A program made the translations under genes and the position numbers. From Ochotona curzoniae (Eukaryota; Chordata; Mammalia; Lagomorpha; Ochotonidae): a stretch of 64,000 nt of DNA. Where the stretch lies: positions 6,014,001-6,078,000 of the forward strand of contig NW_024465777.1 of NCBI RefSeq assembly GCF_017591425.1, read 5' to 3'. Below, in pieces: positions 31,766 to 43,386 of the stretch. Positions within the stretch are counted from its first letter, which is position 1, and the number at the start of each line of letters is the position of its first letter. The notes under the pieces were generated by a model. The model did not search any database and was not told the DNA's origin. It was given only the letters and a program-made list of their open reading frames with translations.

Positions 31766-33331
31766 ACTGGAAACTGGAATCAAGAGAAGCTGGAGACCAG
31801 AAATCAACTTTTAGTGATTGTAACTGACAGTCCTTGTGTTACACTTAGGAACTAGAAAAGCTGGCCCTGTAGCTCAGGGGTCAGAGAACGCTAAATTACT
31901 TAAAAAAAAAAAAAAAACAGTTTTTAATAAATATGAAAGTAATTCTAATTAGAAGAATATGTTGTTTGTTGAGATAAGTTTATGCTAGTAGGTAACCCAT
32001 AGTTAACACTGTCATCTCAGTCTGAACTCTTTTGTTTTTGCTTTTGTCACAGAAGTGATCAGTGATTGATTGTATGTCCATTACCTACTGGCCCAGCCCA
32101 GGTCCCCACATAAATACAGTCAGGACTTGAACTGGCAGTCTTACGGAATATTGGTGTTGCAGATAGAGACTTAGCACACCTGTACAGCAATGCTGGGCCC
32201 TCCCAGGAGACCTCTATTCTGTGTTCCTTCCATAGCAAATAGATACTTATAAAAGTTTGTGTCTTGAGAGGTTTTGCACAGTGACTACATTTCTGCAGGG
32301 CAGCAGCACTATGAGGCTTTTCTGAAAGGACAAGTTGTGATTAGGCCGCTTAGCAGGTAGAGCAAAGACACAGTTTGTCCATATTTTTCTCTGATCTCAC
32401 TTTGTTGTTTCCCAGAAATGTTCATGTATTTGACATTGTGTTACCTATTAATGAGATTTAGAAGCATGCATAATCTGACACATGGTTTTTCTTTGGCCTT
32501 GAAAATAATATGCACTCTTTCCTAACCACCCGCTGTGCCACACTTCCTATTGTGTAAAAAATTTAGAGTTTAGAGGGAGTGGTGGAAATAGAGATGGGTG
32601 CTTCATACATAGAAAACAGCGAATAATATGACTTTGAGTTACCGGCTGGAGCAGTTTGATAGAAACGCCACTTATACAGTCATCCTTAGTTCCTGTGCAG
32701 GAATCAGTGTTGACTCATAGGGCAACCAGGTGTTCATTACTCAGAGTTCTTGTCCAGTTGGAAGTGAAGGCTGTATTCTTCTGCGCATATACCAGAAGGG
32801 GATATTGTTTAAGACTGCCTTGTTAGAAATTTCTGGATAATTCTTTTTTTACAACTATCATCACACATTTATTATATTCCTGCTGGCTATGTGACTGAGT
32901 GTTGTGATATTTGTATTTCTTTGTCCTCTCTTGTGAAACTTGAGGGTTAGCTGAGTTAGAAAGAAAGAAGAGTGAGTGATAGTTGTTGGTAGCCATCTCT
33001 GAGTCATCAGCAATGAATGGTGCTTTGCTGGGACACATTCAGCACATTTCAAAACCCAATGGGGAGAGCTCCCTGAATTCTGACTGGTTAGTTTCTGTTT
33101 AACATTGAAACCTCTTGATTTCTTAATAGACATTAGTTGAGACTTTTTGTATCTATCATGTGATCTTGTGAAACTTTTTAAAAAGCAATCTTCTAAGCTT
33201 CAGTCTATCAACTCATGAAAAAGTACTGTTTTGCGCAGGAAAAATTACTTAATGGATGGCCAGTGAATGGAGGCCAGTCTCCAACTGATAACAAATGGGT
33301 ATCGATTTTAAAAATAGGGGTGAAGTATTGG
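31766..33331. other. Mostly unique intron with one old SINE trace
   Basis: Contains an A16 run at about 31902-31918, an old antisense SINE-like stretch at 32045-32200 (GGACTTGAACTGGCAG to AATGCTGGGCCC), and otherwise no repeat. A minus-strand frame at 32861-33133 has no exon support. Confidence 0.45.
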
Positions 33332-33705
33332 AGGCCAGTTCAATGCTATCTGTAGTAGACTAAGCCACCACAGGTGACACTGCCATCCCATAGTGTTACT
33401 AGTTCGTGTCCTGGCTGCTCCACTTCTGATCCAGCTCCCTGCATATGGCCTGGAAAAGCAACGGAGGATGGCTTAAGTCCTTGGCCTTAGGCCTTTTCAT
33501 CTACTTAACCATTTGAAGAGTGAATCGGCAGATGGAATCTGTCTCTGCTTCTCCTGGCTCCTGGCTTTGGATCAGCTCAGCTCAGGTCCGGCCATTGTAG
33601 CCACTTGGGGAGTGAACCAGCAGTTGAAAGATCTTTTTGTTTCTCTTTCTCTCTGTATATCTGCCTTTCCAATAAAAAGAAATCTTTTTTAAAAAAATAG
33701 TTTTT
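33332..33705 (+). mobile_element. Chimeric SINE: old copy joined to a younger 3' half
   Basis: An old head and body reach GAGTGAATCGGCAGATGG and CTGTCTCTGCTTCTC at about 33555. Then CTGGCTCCTGGCTTTGGATC starts the same part again and runs to GAGTGAACCAGCAG and the tail. The GTGAAYC-CAG block is therefore present twice. Confidence 0.75.
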
Positions 33706-34514
33706 TGAGATTTGTTTTATTGGAAGGTTTCTGTATGTGCTTTAAAAATTGTTTTGTTAAAAAGTGTTTTGTTACAGCATGTTCCATAGGATTTTCTGCA
33801 GTAATGGAAGTGATATATCAGTGCTTTGCAGCGCTGTGGCTACTGAGCACGTGAAATATGCTGGTATAACTGAGAGATTGAATCATAAATTATCTTTCAT
33901 CTTAGTGTTTTTTTAAAAGTGAGTAAATAATCACTTTTGTGTAGTGACCAGAGGTTTGATCAGTGCACTTAATACGCTCTAGTATAATTAACATCTTATT
34001 TTTAGTATGCTCTAAAATGTTAAAGCTAATAAATAGATGTTTATTCTGCCATTAGAAAAGAAAGACTGTAATGTTTAGGAAGATGACTTAGGAAGTGTCA
34101 GTTGAGCAATGTGTTGTTTATTTCAGTCCCTTATTTATTTGTCATCTTCCCGGGAGAGCTCTTCTGCTTGCCGGTTGTGTAATTTAGCACCCTCTCCTTC
34201 AGCCCATCCTGGTTCCCTTTCTCCTCTGTAGTACCTTTCCCTGTCGTACTAGAAGGAGAGCAGGGCTATTTTTTCCTTATTATCACAGTAGTGACATTCC
34301 TGATGCTTTAGAGGTGCTTAACAAATATTTGTGAGATAAGTAACTACGGGCTGTAATTTCCCAAGAAGAATAATGGTAATTAATTCATTTAGCATTTATT
34401 TTGCATTACGCGACAAACAAGTGGGATAAACTAATTATAGTAAGTGCACAATGGGCGCTGACCTATCTGTAATAAAATATTTCTTGGAACTATTATTTGA
34501 AAAGAACATTGAAT
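33706..34514. other. Unique A+T-rich intron
   Basis: A MIR-like tail, GAGGTGCTTAACAAATATTTG, is seen near 34311. Otherwise nothing recognised. Confidence 0.4.
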
Positions 34515-34515
34515 T

Positions 34516-34823
34516 GGAGCCTGGTACAATAGCCTAGTGGCTAAATCTTTGTCTTGTGTGCTCCGAGATCCTCTGTGGGCACCAGTTTGTGTCCCGACTG
34601 TTCACCTTCCCACTTAGCTCCCTGCTTGTGGCCTGGGAAAGCAGTCAAGGATGGCCCAAAGCCTTGGGACCCTGCACCTACTTGAGAGACCTGGAAGAGG
34701 CTCCTATCTCCTGGGTTCGGATTGGCACAACTCCAGCCATTGCAACTGCTTGACGAGTGAATACTGAAGGTTTTCCTCTCTGTCTCTCTTCCTCTCTAAC
34801 TTTCCAATAAAAATAAAATCTTG
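34516..34823 (+). mobile_element. CSINE, sense
   Basis: GGAGCCTGGTACAATAGCC head; AAGCCTTGGGACCCTGCACC; tail AACTTTCCAATAAAAATAAAATC directly receives the next SINE. Confidence 0.9.
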
Positions 34824-34824
34824 G

Positions 34825-35150
34825 GCCCAGCGGCGAACTAGCGGGTAAAGTCCTCGCCTTGAATGTACTGGGATCTCATATGGGTGCCGGTTCTAATCCC
34901 GGTAGCTCCACTTCCCATCCAGCTCCCTGCTTGTGGCCTGGAAAAGCACTCGAGGATGGCCCAAAGCTTTGGGACCCTGCACCCATGTGGGAGACCCGGA
35001 AGAGGTTCCTGGATCCTGGCTCCGGATCGGCATAGCACCAGTCATTGCATTCACTTGGGGAGTGAATCATCGGATGAAAGATCTTCCTCTCTGTCTCTCC
35101 TCTGTATATCTGACTTTCTAATAAATGAATAAATCTTTTTTAAATCTTAA
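34825..35150 (+). mobile_element. CSINE, sense, in the tail of the previous copy
   Basis: GGGCCCAGCGGCGAACTAGC head variant, GGTTCTAATCCCGG B box, CTGACTTTCTAATAAATG tail. The same AACTAGCGG head variant is found at 37852, so these two may belong to one subfamily. Confidence 0.93.
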
Positions 35151-35205
35151 AATCTTTAAAATCTTTTAAATCTTAAAATCTTTTAAATAAAATCTAAAAA
35201 AACTT
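35135..35205. repeat. A/T-rich tail microsatellite
   Basis: Imperfect repeats of TTAAATCTTAAAATCTTT expanded from the SINE tail word AAATCTTT. Confidence 0.8.
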
Positions 35206-35498
35206 TAACCTTTCCTGCCCCTCAGCCTGGTTTTCAGGCTAGTTCACATTAAGTTCAAATGTCTTCTGTTTAGCACCTGTACCTAATAGTAGTAATTACG
35301 TGGATGAATATTCATATGACAGGTTTCTTCCTTTTTTAATACTTGCAAAATTCTAAGTTCACAAGAATCCTTTATGAGTCTGCCTTTTTCTCCCTACAAA
35401 TGAGAGAGTTAAAACAGCAACTTTTAGGATTGTTTATAGTGGTAAAGTAATTCCTCAACTCTCTGTAACTGACTTTTCAAAATAAATAAGTGATTTTT

Positions 35499-35825
35499 TT
35501 AAAAAGATTATTTATTTTTATTGGAAAGGCAGATATATAGAGAGGAGGAGAGACAGAGAGGAAGATCTTCCATCCGATGGTTCACTCCCCTAGTGGCCAC
35601 AACAGCTAGAGCTGAGCCAATCCAAAGCCAGGAGCCAGGAACTCTTCTGGGTCTCCGATGCGGGTACAGGGTCCCAAAGCTTTGGGCCATCCTCGACTGC
35701 TTTCCCAGGCCACAAGCAGGGAGCTGAGTGGGAAGTGGAGAGGCTGAGATTAGAACCAGCGCCCATATGGGAACCTGGTGTGTTCAAGGCGAGAACTTTA
35801 ACCACTATGCTATCATGCCAGGCCC
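35499..35825 (-). mobile_element. CSINE, antisense, full length with perfect TSD
   Basis: AATAAGTGATTTTT at 35485-35498 and 35826-35839. The left flank, CTCTGTAACTGACTTTTC, is itself an old SINE tail remnant. Confidence 0.95.
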
Positions 35826-35849
35826 AATAAGTGATTTTTAAATGTAAGA

Positions 35850-36125
35850 TTGAGTGATTGCTTTGGAAGGCTAAACAAGAGGGAGATACCTTCTGTCCAT
35901 CGGTTCACTCCCCAGATGGCCACAACAGCCAGCGCTGGGCCAGGCTGGAGCAGGGAGCTGGGACTCCAGCTGGTTCGTTTGTACGTGGGCCGTCTTCCAC
36001 TGCGTTCCAAGGTGCAATGGAAAGAAACTGCATCAAAAACTAACTGGGACTCAAACTAGTACTCTGACATGGAATGCCAACAGTGTAAGCAGCAATTTAA
36101 CCTACTAAACCACAAAACCAGCCGC
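35850..36125 (-). mobile_element. Old CSINE, antisense
   Basis: CATCGGTTCACTCCCC, AGCAGGGAGCTGGGACTCC, GCAGCAATTTAACCTAC. Confidence 0.7.
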
Positions 36126-37452
36126 TAAATTTCATTCAAGACATTTTCTCCGATCTTTGAAGCCCCACCTGGACATGCTTCTCTCTAACCTGTGTCTGCT
36201 AGGGCCCCGGTGTGCACTGTGCTCTTCAGTTGAACCGCAGTGGCAGCACTGTCCTAGGCACATACTGAGGATTCAGTAAATCTTTGCTGGAATTCTGCTA
36301 GAGTGGCTAAGAAAGGCTCGGAAAACAGAGAAAGCAACGTTAGAACCAGATGTTAAAGGATGATGAGTGTCCCAGTGCATGTGGGAAAGGAATTTCAGGC
36401 CAAGGAAGCGATTTATGCAAATACATGAGACAGTGACACGCTCGCAGATGACTAGCTACACTTTCTACTTTGCACATGGAGTTTAGACCAGTTATTAAAT
36501 ATAGGATGTTATTTCCCATCACTATCAGAGCCAGCCAGACTAAGCTAGAGTGGATTGGGGGTGGGGTGCTACTCTTGCTGATAACTACAAATCCAGAGGT
36601 TAAAAATTTACCTTTTACTTGAATATGTGTTTGTTTGATCTGTTAATATTTTCTGTTGCTTACTATTTTCTAGAGGAAAAGAAATGTCTTTCTAACCTTT
36701 CAGTAAAACATCTTTCAGACATCTGGATCGTAAGAAAGAAATCGTTTGCTAAATAGCTGAGGAAAATGTAATTTAAAAAGCTAAGAGCTTATTCTCCTGG
36801 GTTATCCAATTTATGCTGGTGCATCAGCATAAAAGCACATGTAAATTACAGCATTATACTTATGATTGATCTTATAAACTGCTTTATGAAAATATAAAAT
36901 GTGTAAGCCTGTGGCTGTTATGGGTGAAAATGATGTTTTTACCATTAGAAAAACTGTACAGAGAACTGTAAATGTCACTAAAAATTTCATCTCCAGAGGA
37001 ATTTTTTTACCAAAAAAAAAAAAACCATAGTCTAAAAAAGATTGTGAAGTCAAGAGAATTTGTAATTGTCTCTATTATTTAGAGTCTTCTCTTTGAGTAT
37101 TAAATGTGAAGAACAGAATATATCTCAGCAAAGAAAATAAAGCATTCACACATGGAAAAACCCAGGGATGGAACTTACACCTGACTGTACATGAAGTTAT
37201 GTTTGGATCCTCATTTCTTATCCCTACACAAATAAGACAAAGGGCTCTGAATTTAAAAATCTCATTACCAAAATCCAAAGCTATTGGATTTTGACATTTT
37301 TACCTTTGTAAAGTCTCAACTGGTAAAAGACAGAACTAAATACACTTTCATAATTCACAAATGAAAGTACAGTGATGGTCACATGTCAGCTCATGGTGGT
37401 TATCACCTACTGCTGCACTAAAATACAGTTTGTGGTAAGTTGAAAACATAAG
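36126..37452. other. SINE-free unique intron
   Basis: 1.3 kb without CSINEs. A MIR-like tail, GGCACATACTGAGGATTCAG, lies near 36257. An A13 run lies at about 37011-37024. No exon with both splice sites was found. Confidence 0.5.
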
Positions 37453-37722
37453 GGATGGACATTTAGAGCAAAAGTTCGAAATGCTACTTGGGATGCCTGC
37501 ATGCTGTGTGGGAGTGCCTGGGCTCAAGTCCTCACTCTGCTCTTTGTCCCAGCTCCCTGCTCATGTGTGTCTGGAAAGCTGCAAGAGATGGCTCAGGTGC
37601 TTAAGTTCTGGGCTCCTAATTTCATCCTGGCCCAGCCCCCTCTTGCAAGAATTTGAGGTGTGAGGCTGAGCACAGGAGATCTCTCTTTGTTTCTCTCTCT
37701 CTGGCTTTACTAAAAGTAGTCT
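37453..37722 (+). mobile_element. Old CSINE, sense
   Basis: CAGCTCCCTGCTCATGTGTG, TTCATCCTGGCCCAGCC, and AGATCTCTCTTTGTTTCTC; diverged tail. Confidence 0.65.
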
Positions 37723-37851
37723 AACACACACAAAATGGAAAACGTTAAAAAAAAAAAAAAAAAAACAGTGAAAGGCTGTTATGGTTTCATTCTCTTCTGT
37801 AGCAAAACCCAATGACTAGCATAAAATAAGACAATTCAAACTATGCTTTGT

Positions 37852-38202
37852 GGGCCCGGTGCGGTGAACTAGCGGCTAAAGTCGTCGCTTTGAAAGTGCC
37901 AGGATCCCATATGGGTGCCAGTTCTAATCCCAGCAGCTCCACTTCCCATCCAGCTCCCTGCTTGTGGCCTGGGAAAGCAGTTGAGGACAGGCCAAAGCCT
38001 TGGGACCCTGCACCCGTGTGGGATACCTGGAAGAAGTTCCTGGCTCCTGGCTTCGGATTGGCACAGCACCGGTCATTGCGCTCACTTGGGTATTGAATCA
38101 GTGGATGAAAGTTCTTCCTCTCTGACTCTCCTCTTTTCTGTATATCTGACTTTGTAAAAAAAAATAATAATAATAATAAGTCTTTTTTTTTAAAATAAAA
38201 CC
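37852..38202 (+). mobile_element. CSINE, sense, full length with TSD and AAT tail
   Basis: ACTATGCTTTGT (ending 37851) matches ACTATGTTTTGT (38204-38215). The tail includes (AAT)n at 38163-38179. Confidence 0.93.
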
Positions 38203-38304
38203 AACTATGTTTTGTTCAGGAAAAGGATGGTGAAGTTTTTCCAATATTCTGGATAGAATTTAGTAAAGATATTCCTCAGTGCCTTACTCCTTATAAATGA
38301 GATT

Positions 38305-38618
38305 TTAAAAGAAAGATTTATAGATTTATTTTAAAAAGAGAGAAAGGGAGGGAGAGGCAAAGATCTTCCATCCACTGATTCATTCCCCAGATGGCTGCAT
38401 TGGCCAGCACTGGCCCAGGCTGAAACCAGGAGTTACAACCTTCTGAGCCATTCATGGGAGTGACAGGGACCCAAACACTTGAGCCATCTTCCACTGCTTT
38501 TCCCAGGTTATTAACAGAGAGCTGGATCATAAGTGGAGCAGCCAGGACACCAGCTGGTACCTGTAAGAGATGCTGGCATCACAGTTGGCAGCTTAACCGG
38601 CTACACAATACTGCTGTC
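38305..38618 (-). mobile_element. Old CSINE, antisense
   Basis: AAGATCTTCCATCCACTG, TTAACAGAGAGCTGGATC, GATGCTGGCATCACAG. Confidence 0.75.
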
Positions 38619-38810
38619 TACTCCACATAAACAACTTTAGCAAAGTAGGGTTTAGATGAGTGGAGGGCAGGAATACATTAATACCTGGCTTACTAATGAA
38701 GAATTTAGTTTCTGTGTATGTGGCCTGCTTTGCAGCAACTTGTGTTGTTGATGACCACCTTAAGTTTTTCTGTTGAGTACCAACTTGTAGAACTAAGCAG
38801 ATTTAGATGT

Positions 38811-39131
38811 TTTTAAGATTTGTTTTTATTGAAAGGCAGATATACAGAGAGGAGAGACAGAGAGGAAGATCTTCCATCCAATGATTCACTCCCCAAGTGA
38901 CCACAACAGCCAGAGCTGCACCGATCCAAAGCCAGGAGCCAGGAACTAGGAGCTTCGAATCTCCCACACGGGTACAGGCTCCCAAGGCTTTGGCCTGTCC
39001 TCAACTGCTTTCCCAGGCCACAAGCAGGGAGCTGGATGGGAAGTGGAACAGCCGAGATCAGAACTGGCACCCATATGGGTTCCTGGCTTGTTTAAGGGAA
39101 GGGCTTTATCTGATAGGCCACTGCGCTTGGC
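38811..39131 (-). mobile_element. CSINE, antisense
   Basis: TTTTTAAGATTTGTTTTTATTG tail; GGAGCCAGGAACTAGGAGC carries a small extra duplication of the AGGAGC word; head ends CACTGCGCTTGGCACC. Confidence 0.9.
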
Positions 39132-39215
39132 ACCAAATTTACAATTTTAGGAAAAAGCATTGTTGGCATGCTTAGCTCCTTATAGGTTATATGCAGAATT
39201 TAGAAAGAGTTCTTG

Positions 39216-39575
39216 GAGAGTAGGCATTGTGGCATGATGGATAAGATGCCATGTGAAATGATCACTCTCCCTGTTGAATGCCTGGTTCAAGTCCCAGGTA
39301 CTTGGCTAGCTCTTCCACTTCCCATCTGGCTTCCTGCTAATGTACATACTGGGAGGCAAAAAAATGATGGTTCACCTACCTGTGTCCTTGTCACCCGAGT
39401 GGGAGACCTGGATGGACTTTGGGGCTCTAGATTTTGGTCTTGCCCCACACTGCCTGTTGTAGGCATTTAGGGAGTGAATCAACAGATGAAAGATAAGATC
39501 TTTCTCTCTCTCTCTCTCTCTCTGTATCTATCTTTCTTTGAAATTAAGAGGGAAAAGAAAGAAAGAAGAGACATA
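39216..39575 (+). mobile_element. Old CSINE, sense, with (CT)n
   Basis: GTAGGCATTGTGGCATGATGG head; CTGACTTTC equivalent replaced by TATCTATC; (TC)n at about 39501-39523; A/G-rich tail GGGAAAAGAAAGAAAGAAG. Confidence 0.8.
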
Positions 39576-39774
39576 GGAAAAGAAAATATTCTTCAGTGCT
39601 CTAGTTAGAGGACTTCAAGTACTAAATCTAAATTGTACCTTGGATTTCTTTGCCTAATATATCCTTTTATACAGCTTGAATGCACTTTCCCTAAATATGA
39701 AGAGATTCACAAATTTCAGTTCTGTTTCTCCCATTCCTAAGCAGTGGGAAAAAGTACTCTCAAAAGAGAGTATC

Positions 39775-40062
39775 TGGAGTGAACCTTTAGCTTGGCAGTT
39801 AAAGCACCTGTATCCCACTTCAAAGTTCATGGATTCAATTCCTGGCTCCAGTTTTTGACTGCAACTTCTTTCTGATGCCAACCCTGAGACAGGGTAGTGA
39901 CTGAAGTGGTTAGGCTCCTGCTGTCCTTCTGGAAGATTTGGGTTGTGTTCCCAACTTTCACCTCTGCCCAGCAGCAACAACCATTAAGCCACTGAGTGAG
40001 ACCAGAAAATGGAGTTTTGTATTTATCTGTCTTTAATAAATAGATAAATGAACATTTAAAGG
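39775..40062 (+). mobile_element. Very old CSINE-like element, sense
   Basis: CTTGGCAGTTAAAGCACC, CTGTATCCCACTTC and B-box-like GGATTCAATTCC are tRNA-type features. Tail CTTTAATAAATAGATAAATG. Confidence 0.55.
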
Positions 40063-40102
40063 GGGACTCTTATTAGCTGAGCAACAGTAAGGGAACTCTC
40101 AG

Positions 40103-40402
40103 GGCAGGAGGTTGACACTGCAGTTAAGATGCTACTTGGTTTGCCCACAGCCTACGTGACGGTGCTGGCTTAGATTCCCACCATCAGCTCCTGACCGTAG
40201 CTTCCCGCTAAGCAAATGCTGAGCACAGCAGTGACGAGTCAAGTAATTGGATTCCTGCCACCCTGTGGAAAAACTGAAGTGAGATTCTGGCTCTAGCTTT
40301 GGTCCCCTGGCCATTATGGGCATTTGGAAAGTGACCCAAAGAATAGATGCTCTCTTATCTCTCTTTCAGTTTAGTTTTTCTTTCCCTGAAATAAATAAAG
40401 GA
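40103..40402 (+). mobile_element. Old CSINE, sense
   Basis: GGAGGTTGACACTGCAG head, TTGGATTCCTGCCACCC, GGGCATTTGGAAAGTGACC and CCCTGAAATAAATAAAG. Confidence 0.65.
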
Positions 40403-40856
40403 CGAAAATATGATAGGTGGTTTTAGCAGCTATATCCGGATTCATGAATCTCTTCTGTATGTTCCTGTCTCTGTTAACTAGATTCTAAGGTATTATTTCT
40501 GGGCTCTGTGTGTATATGTATGTGTGTGGAGTGGGGGAGGTCACTGTTTAATGTGTCTGATCGGAATGTACCCAGATCTAAGCGATAATGCTATTTTCTG
40601 GACCCTTCCATCTGTGTAGTGGTTCTGAACACCAACCTTGTTGTGAGTAGACTTCCTTCCTGGTCTGCTCACTCAGTGCGCACTGTCTGTTCATGGCACA
40701 GAAATGTCATCCTCTTCCGTTTCTGACTAATCTCTTTGTAATTACTGAGGGTTATTTTTTTGTTTTTTAAAGTGTGTTGTCATCTGGTTGCTCCTGATCT
40801 ACCCTCTCCTTTCTTGATTTGCCTTTTCTACTGTAACAACTGTAGAAATTATCACT
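40403..40856. other. Unique intron with a GT-rich run
   Basis: GTGTGTATATGTATGTGTGTGG near 40508. No exon or repeat family. Confidence 0.45.
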
Positions 40857-41152
40857 TTTTTTTAAAGATTTGTTTATTTTATTGCAAAGTGAGATATACA
40901 GAGAGGAGGAGAGACAGAGAGGAAGATCTTCCGTCCACTGATTCACTCTCCAAGTGACCACAACAGCCGGTGGTGACATGGTCCGATTCGAAGCCAAGGG
41001 CCAGGAACTTGCTCCAGGTCTTCAACGTGGGTGCAGGGTCCCAAGGCTTTGGGCCATCCTTCACTGCTTTCCCAGGCCACAGGCAGGGAGCTGGATGGGA
41101 AGTGGAGCAACAGCACACTAACAGGCACACATATGGGATCCCAGTATACTTA
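40857..41152 (-). mobile_element. CSINE, antisense, 5'-truncated
   Basis: Intact from the tail through CATATGGGATCCCAGT, then stops before the A box. Confidence 0.87.
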
Positions 41153-41254
41153 GTTGTAAAAGGTGACTCCTAATATTAATTCTTAGTAATATATACCCTT
41201 TGGCTTTGTATGTTACTCACAGGTAGAAAATACAGTTTTAGAACAAGCTATATG

Positions 41255-41745
41255 TTTTAATCTGTTCCGGCTGATGTAACAAAAAACCGCAGACTCATTG
41301 ACTTAAATCATAAGCATTCATAATAACACAGAGAGGAAGATCTTGAGTCTACTGGTTTACTCCCCAAGGGGCTGCAAAAGCCAGAGCTGAACCAATCTGA
41401 AGCCGGGAGCCAGGAACTTCTTCTGGATCTCCTATCGAGTACAAATCCCAAGGCTTTGGGGCATACTCGACTGTTTTCCCAGGCCACAAACAGGGAGCTG
41501 GATGGGAAGCGGGGCAACCTGGGCATGAAGCTGTGTCATATAGGATCCCAGTGCTCGCAAGGTGAAGATTTAGCCATTAAGCTATAATGTTGGGCCCTGG
41601 GAGCTTTTTTAGTAAGGCCTCAGCCATTTACAGAGTCCATCCTCATGACCGAATTATCTCCCAAAGTGTTATCTCCTTAGCATTATCACATTGGTGGTTA
41701 GCATTTCCACCTCCTGAGAATGTGGGGGAAAATCTCAGACTTCCT
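41255..41745 (+). mobile_element. Ancient MaLR-type LTR, split by a CSINE
   Basis: GTTCCGGCTGATGTAACAAA and CCGCAGACTCATTGACTTA resemble the common mammalian LTR start with 'gctgctataacaaaataccatagactgggtggctta'-like sense. After the SINE, CCTCATGACCGAATTATCTC and CATTATCACATTGGTGG match the 3' part of the same kind of repeat. Subfamily not determinable by eye. Confidence 0.5.
41331..41597 (-). mobile_element. CSINE, antisense, tail-less
   Basis: Begins at ACACAGAGAGGAAGATC. Head end AAGCTATAATGTTGGGCCC is complete. Confidence 0.87.
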
Positions 41746-41869
41746 CTGTACTCTTGGAACATGCTTATGATAGCAGGTGGGGGGAGTTCCTTCTCCCCTG
41801 TGAAGCTGGAGCGGTGGACTGTGAACGCAAGCTGAGCGTCCTCTAAGTTCATTTCTTATGGCATCTACC

Positions 41870-42835
41870 TGAAGATGCCCTCACTCAGTCCCCAAGCCTG
41901 CTGCTATAAATCTCAAATGCCAGTCAAAACCCCAGGGTGTTTGTCCCAGGGCTTCAGAGTAATCAGCTACAAATTGGGATTCCTACAGTCCCTTCCCAGG
42001 GTTCAATTGCTTTGCTGTAAGGATACACAAAACTCAGGGGAAGCCTTAATTTATAAGTTCATTACAAAGGATATTTATTACAAAGGATCCTGATGAAATA
42101 CCGGATGAGGAGTTGGGCCATCTCCAGGCACACCACCCTCCAGGAGCCTCCAAGTGGCTGGCTGTTCAGGAAGTTCTCCACATGTAGTCCTTTGAGATTT
42201 TTAAGGAGGCTTTGTTTCATAGGCGTGATTGATAAACTCATTGGCTGCTGGTATCCAACTTGACCCTTCAGCCTCTCTTCCCTCCTGTGTTTGGGAGGTA
42301 GGGCTGAAATTTTCTTTTTTTCTTTTTTTTTTTTTAATTATTTTTAAATGATCTTATATAGTTGATTAGGGTACAAAGGATCAAGAGCTACAGGAAAGTG
42401 GGAAATACCATTGTTTCCACACTAATCATTTTTTTCCCTGTATCTGGAGTCAGGGGGGAACAAAGGGAAAAGCCCCAACCAGCCTCCCACCCATCCTAGG
42501 TCCCCAATGTGAGGCACGCTCCGAGGGTCCTGCTCAAGCAGTTTTGATAGTTCAACAGGTCTGAATTGCTGCCAAACTTGCCATTGCAATAGCGACGAAA
42601 CCTATTCAGAATCCACTGGCTGAAATTTTCAAATCTCTAATCTTGCTTTGATTTTTCTGTGGAGCCCAGTCCCAATTCTGAAGCTAGCTAAGGATTGCCA
42701 ACAGCCATTTGATAAAGCAGCTTACCAAAAACCACTCTTACTTCGAAGATGCTAAGAGATTTACGAGTCCTTTGGCAGCAAATGGACTTTAAGGAAGACT
42801 AATATATTTTACAATATCACAGGTGTATATTCAGC
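41870..42835 (+). mobile_element. Ancient LTR-like repeat, split by an L1-like tail
   Basis: TTATTACAAAGGATCCTGATG, GAGGAGTTGGGCCATCTCC, ATAGGCGTGATTGATAAACTC and, after the insertion, CCCAGTCCCAATTCTGAAGC with TATATTTTACAATATCACAG. This order resembles an old mammalian ERV LTR in my memory. No ends were identified. Confidence 0.45.
42315..42617 (-). mobile_element. Short LINE-type 3' end, antisense, with 13-bp TSD
   Basis: GGCTGAAATTTTC at 42302-42314 and 42618-42630 is a perfect duplication. The insert starts with poly(T) and reads TTATATAGTTGATTAGGGTAC, CTACAGGAAAGTGGG, CACGCTCCGAGGGTCCTGC and TTTTGATAGTTCAACAGG. The same order is found at 56445. The poly(T)-plus-TSD structure proves a poly(A) retroposon; L1 is the likely family. 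Confidence 0.85.
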
Positions 42836-42959
42836 CTGTGAACAATCTGACATTTTGAAGTATGCGTTTGTCTTAAACCTTTGAAGGGCTTCTGTTTCCA
42901 TAAGCATGCTGCTCATAACCTCGCTGATGTTTTTGTGTGCCTGAATTTACAAATTCTTC

Positions 42960-43386
42960 TTGGCTGTTCTCTTGAGCAGGCTCCCTTTCTTATGTGGAGC
43001 TTGGAGAGTTCCAGCTGAGCGCCAAGTCAGGAAAAGGAGGTGTGGACTTTTGGGCCGTGCCGCTCAGCAGCTAGAATGTGGTTGGCAGTCTCCTCCCCTT
43101 CCTGCACTTCAGCCGTACGCAGTGTACACTCTGGAATGACAGGCATTCCTGAGCGGAGAGAGCCAGTGTGAAGACATATTTGAAAGCACTGCAAGTGGCC
43201 AGACCTGAACACGGGGGCATGGAAACTCTGGCGGATTAATTGAGCTCGTGCCATTTCCTGGTGTTTGTTTGGCAGTGACACCAAGAGAGGATTGTGTGTC
43301 CCCTCCTTACGTGGATTTGTCTTTTTAAGAAGTTTGCTTTTGCCCAGGAGAGTTTGTTGTCGTGAGATACATCAGACAATTTAATC
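42960..43386 (+). promoter_or_regulatory. PHACTR4: Candidate alternative PHACTR4 promoter and 5' UTR
   Basis: Unique, SINE-free sequence just before the alternative ATG. It is richer in G+C than the surrounding intron but is not a CpG island. Visible elements are an inverted pair of TEAD/MCAT hexamers, GGAATG at 43133-43138 and CATTCC at 43144-43149, an E-box CAGCTG near 43013, and a TATA-like TTTTTAAG near 43322. Whether these drive transcription is inference. The alternative view is an internal exon spliced from further upstream. Confidence 0.45.

Noticed and set aside
37106..37294. Possible small exon or gene in SINE-free intron
   Set aside because: No family match, no acceptor/donor pair in phase; frames are present on both strands at similar length.
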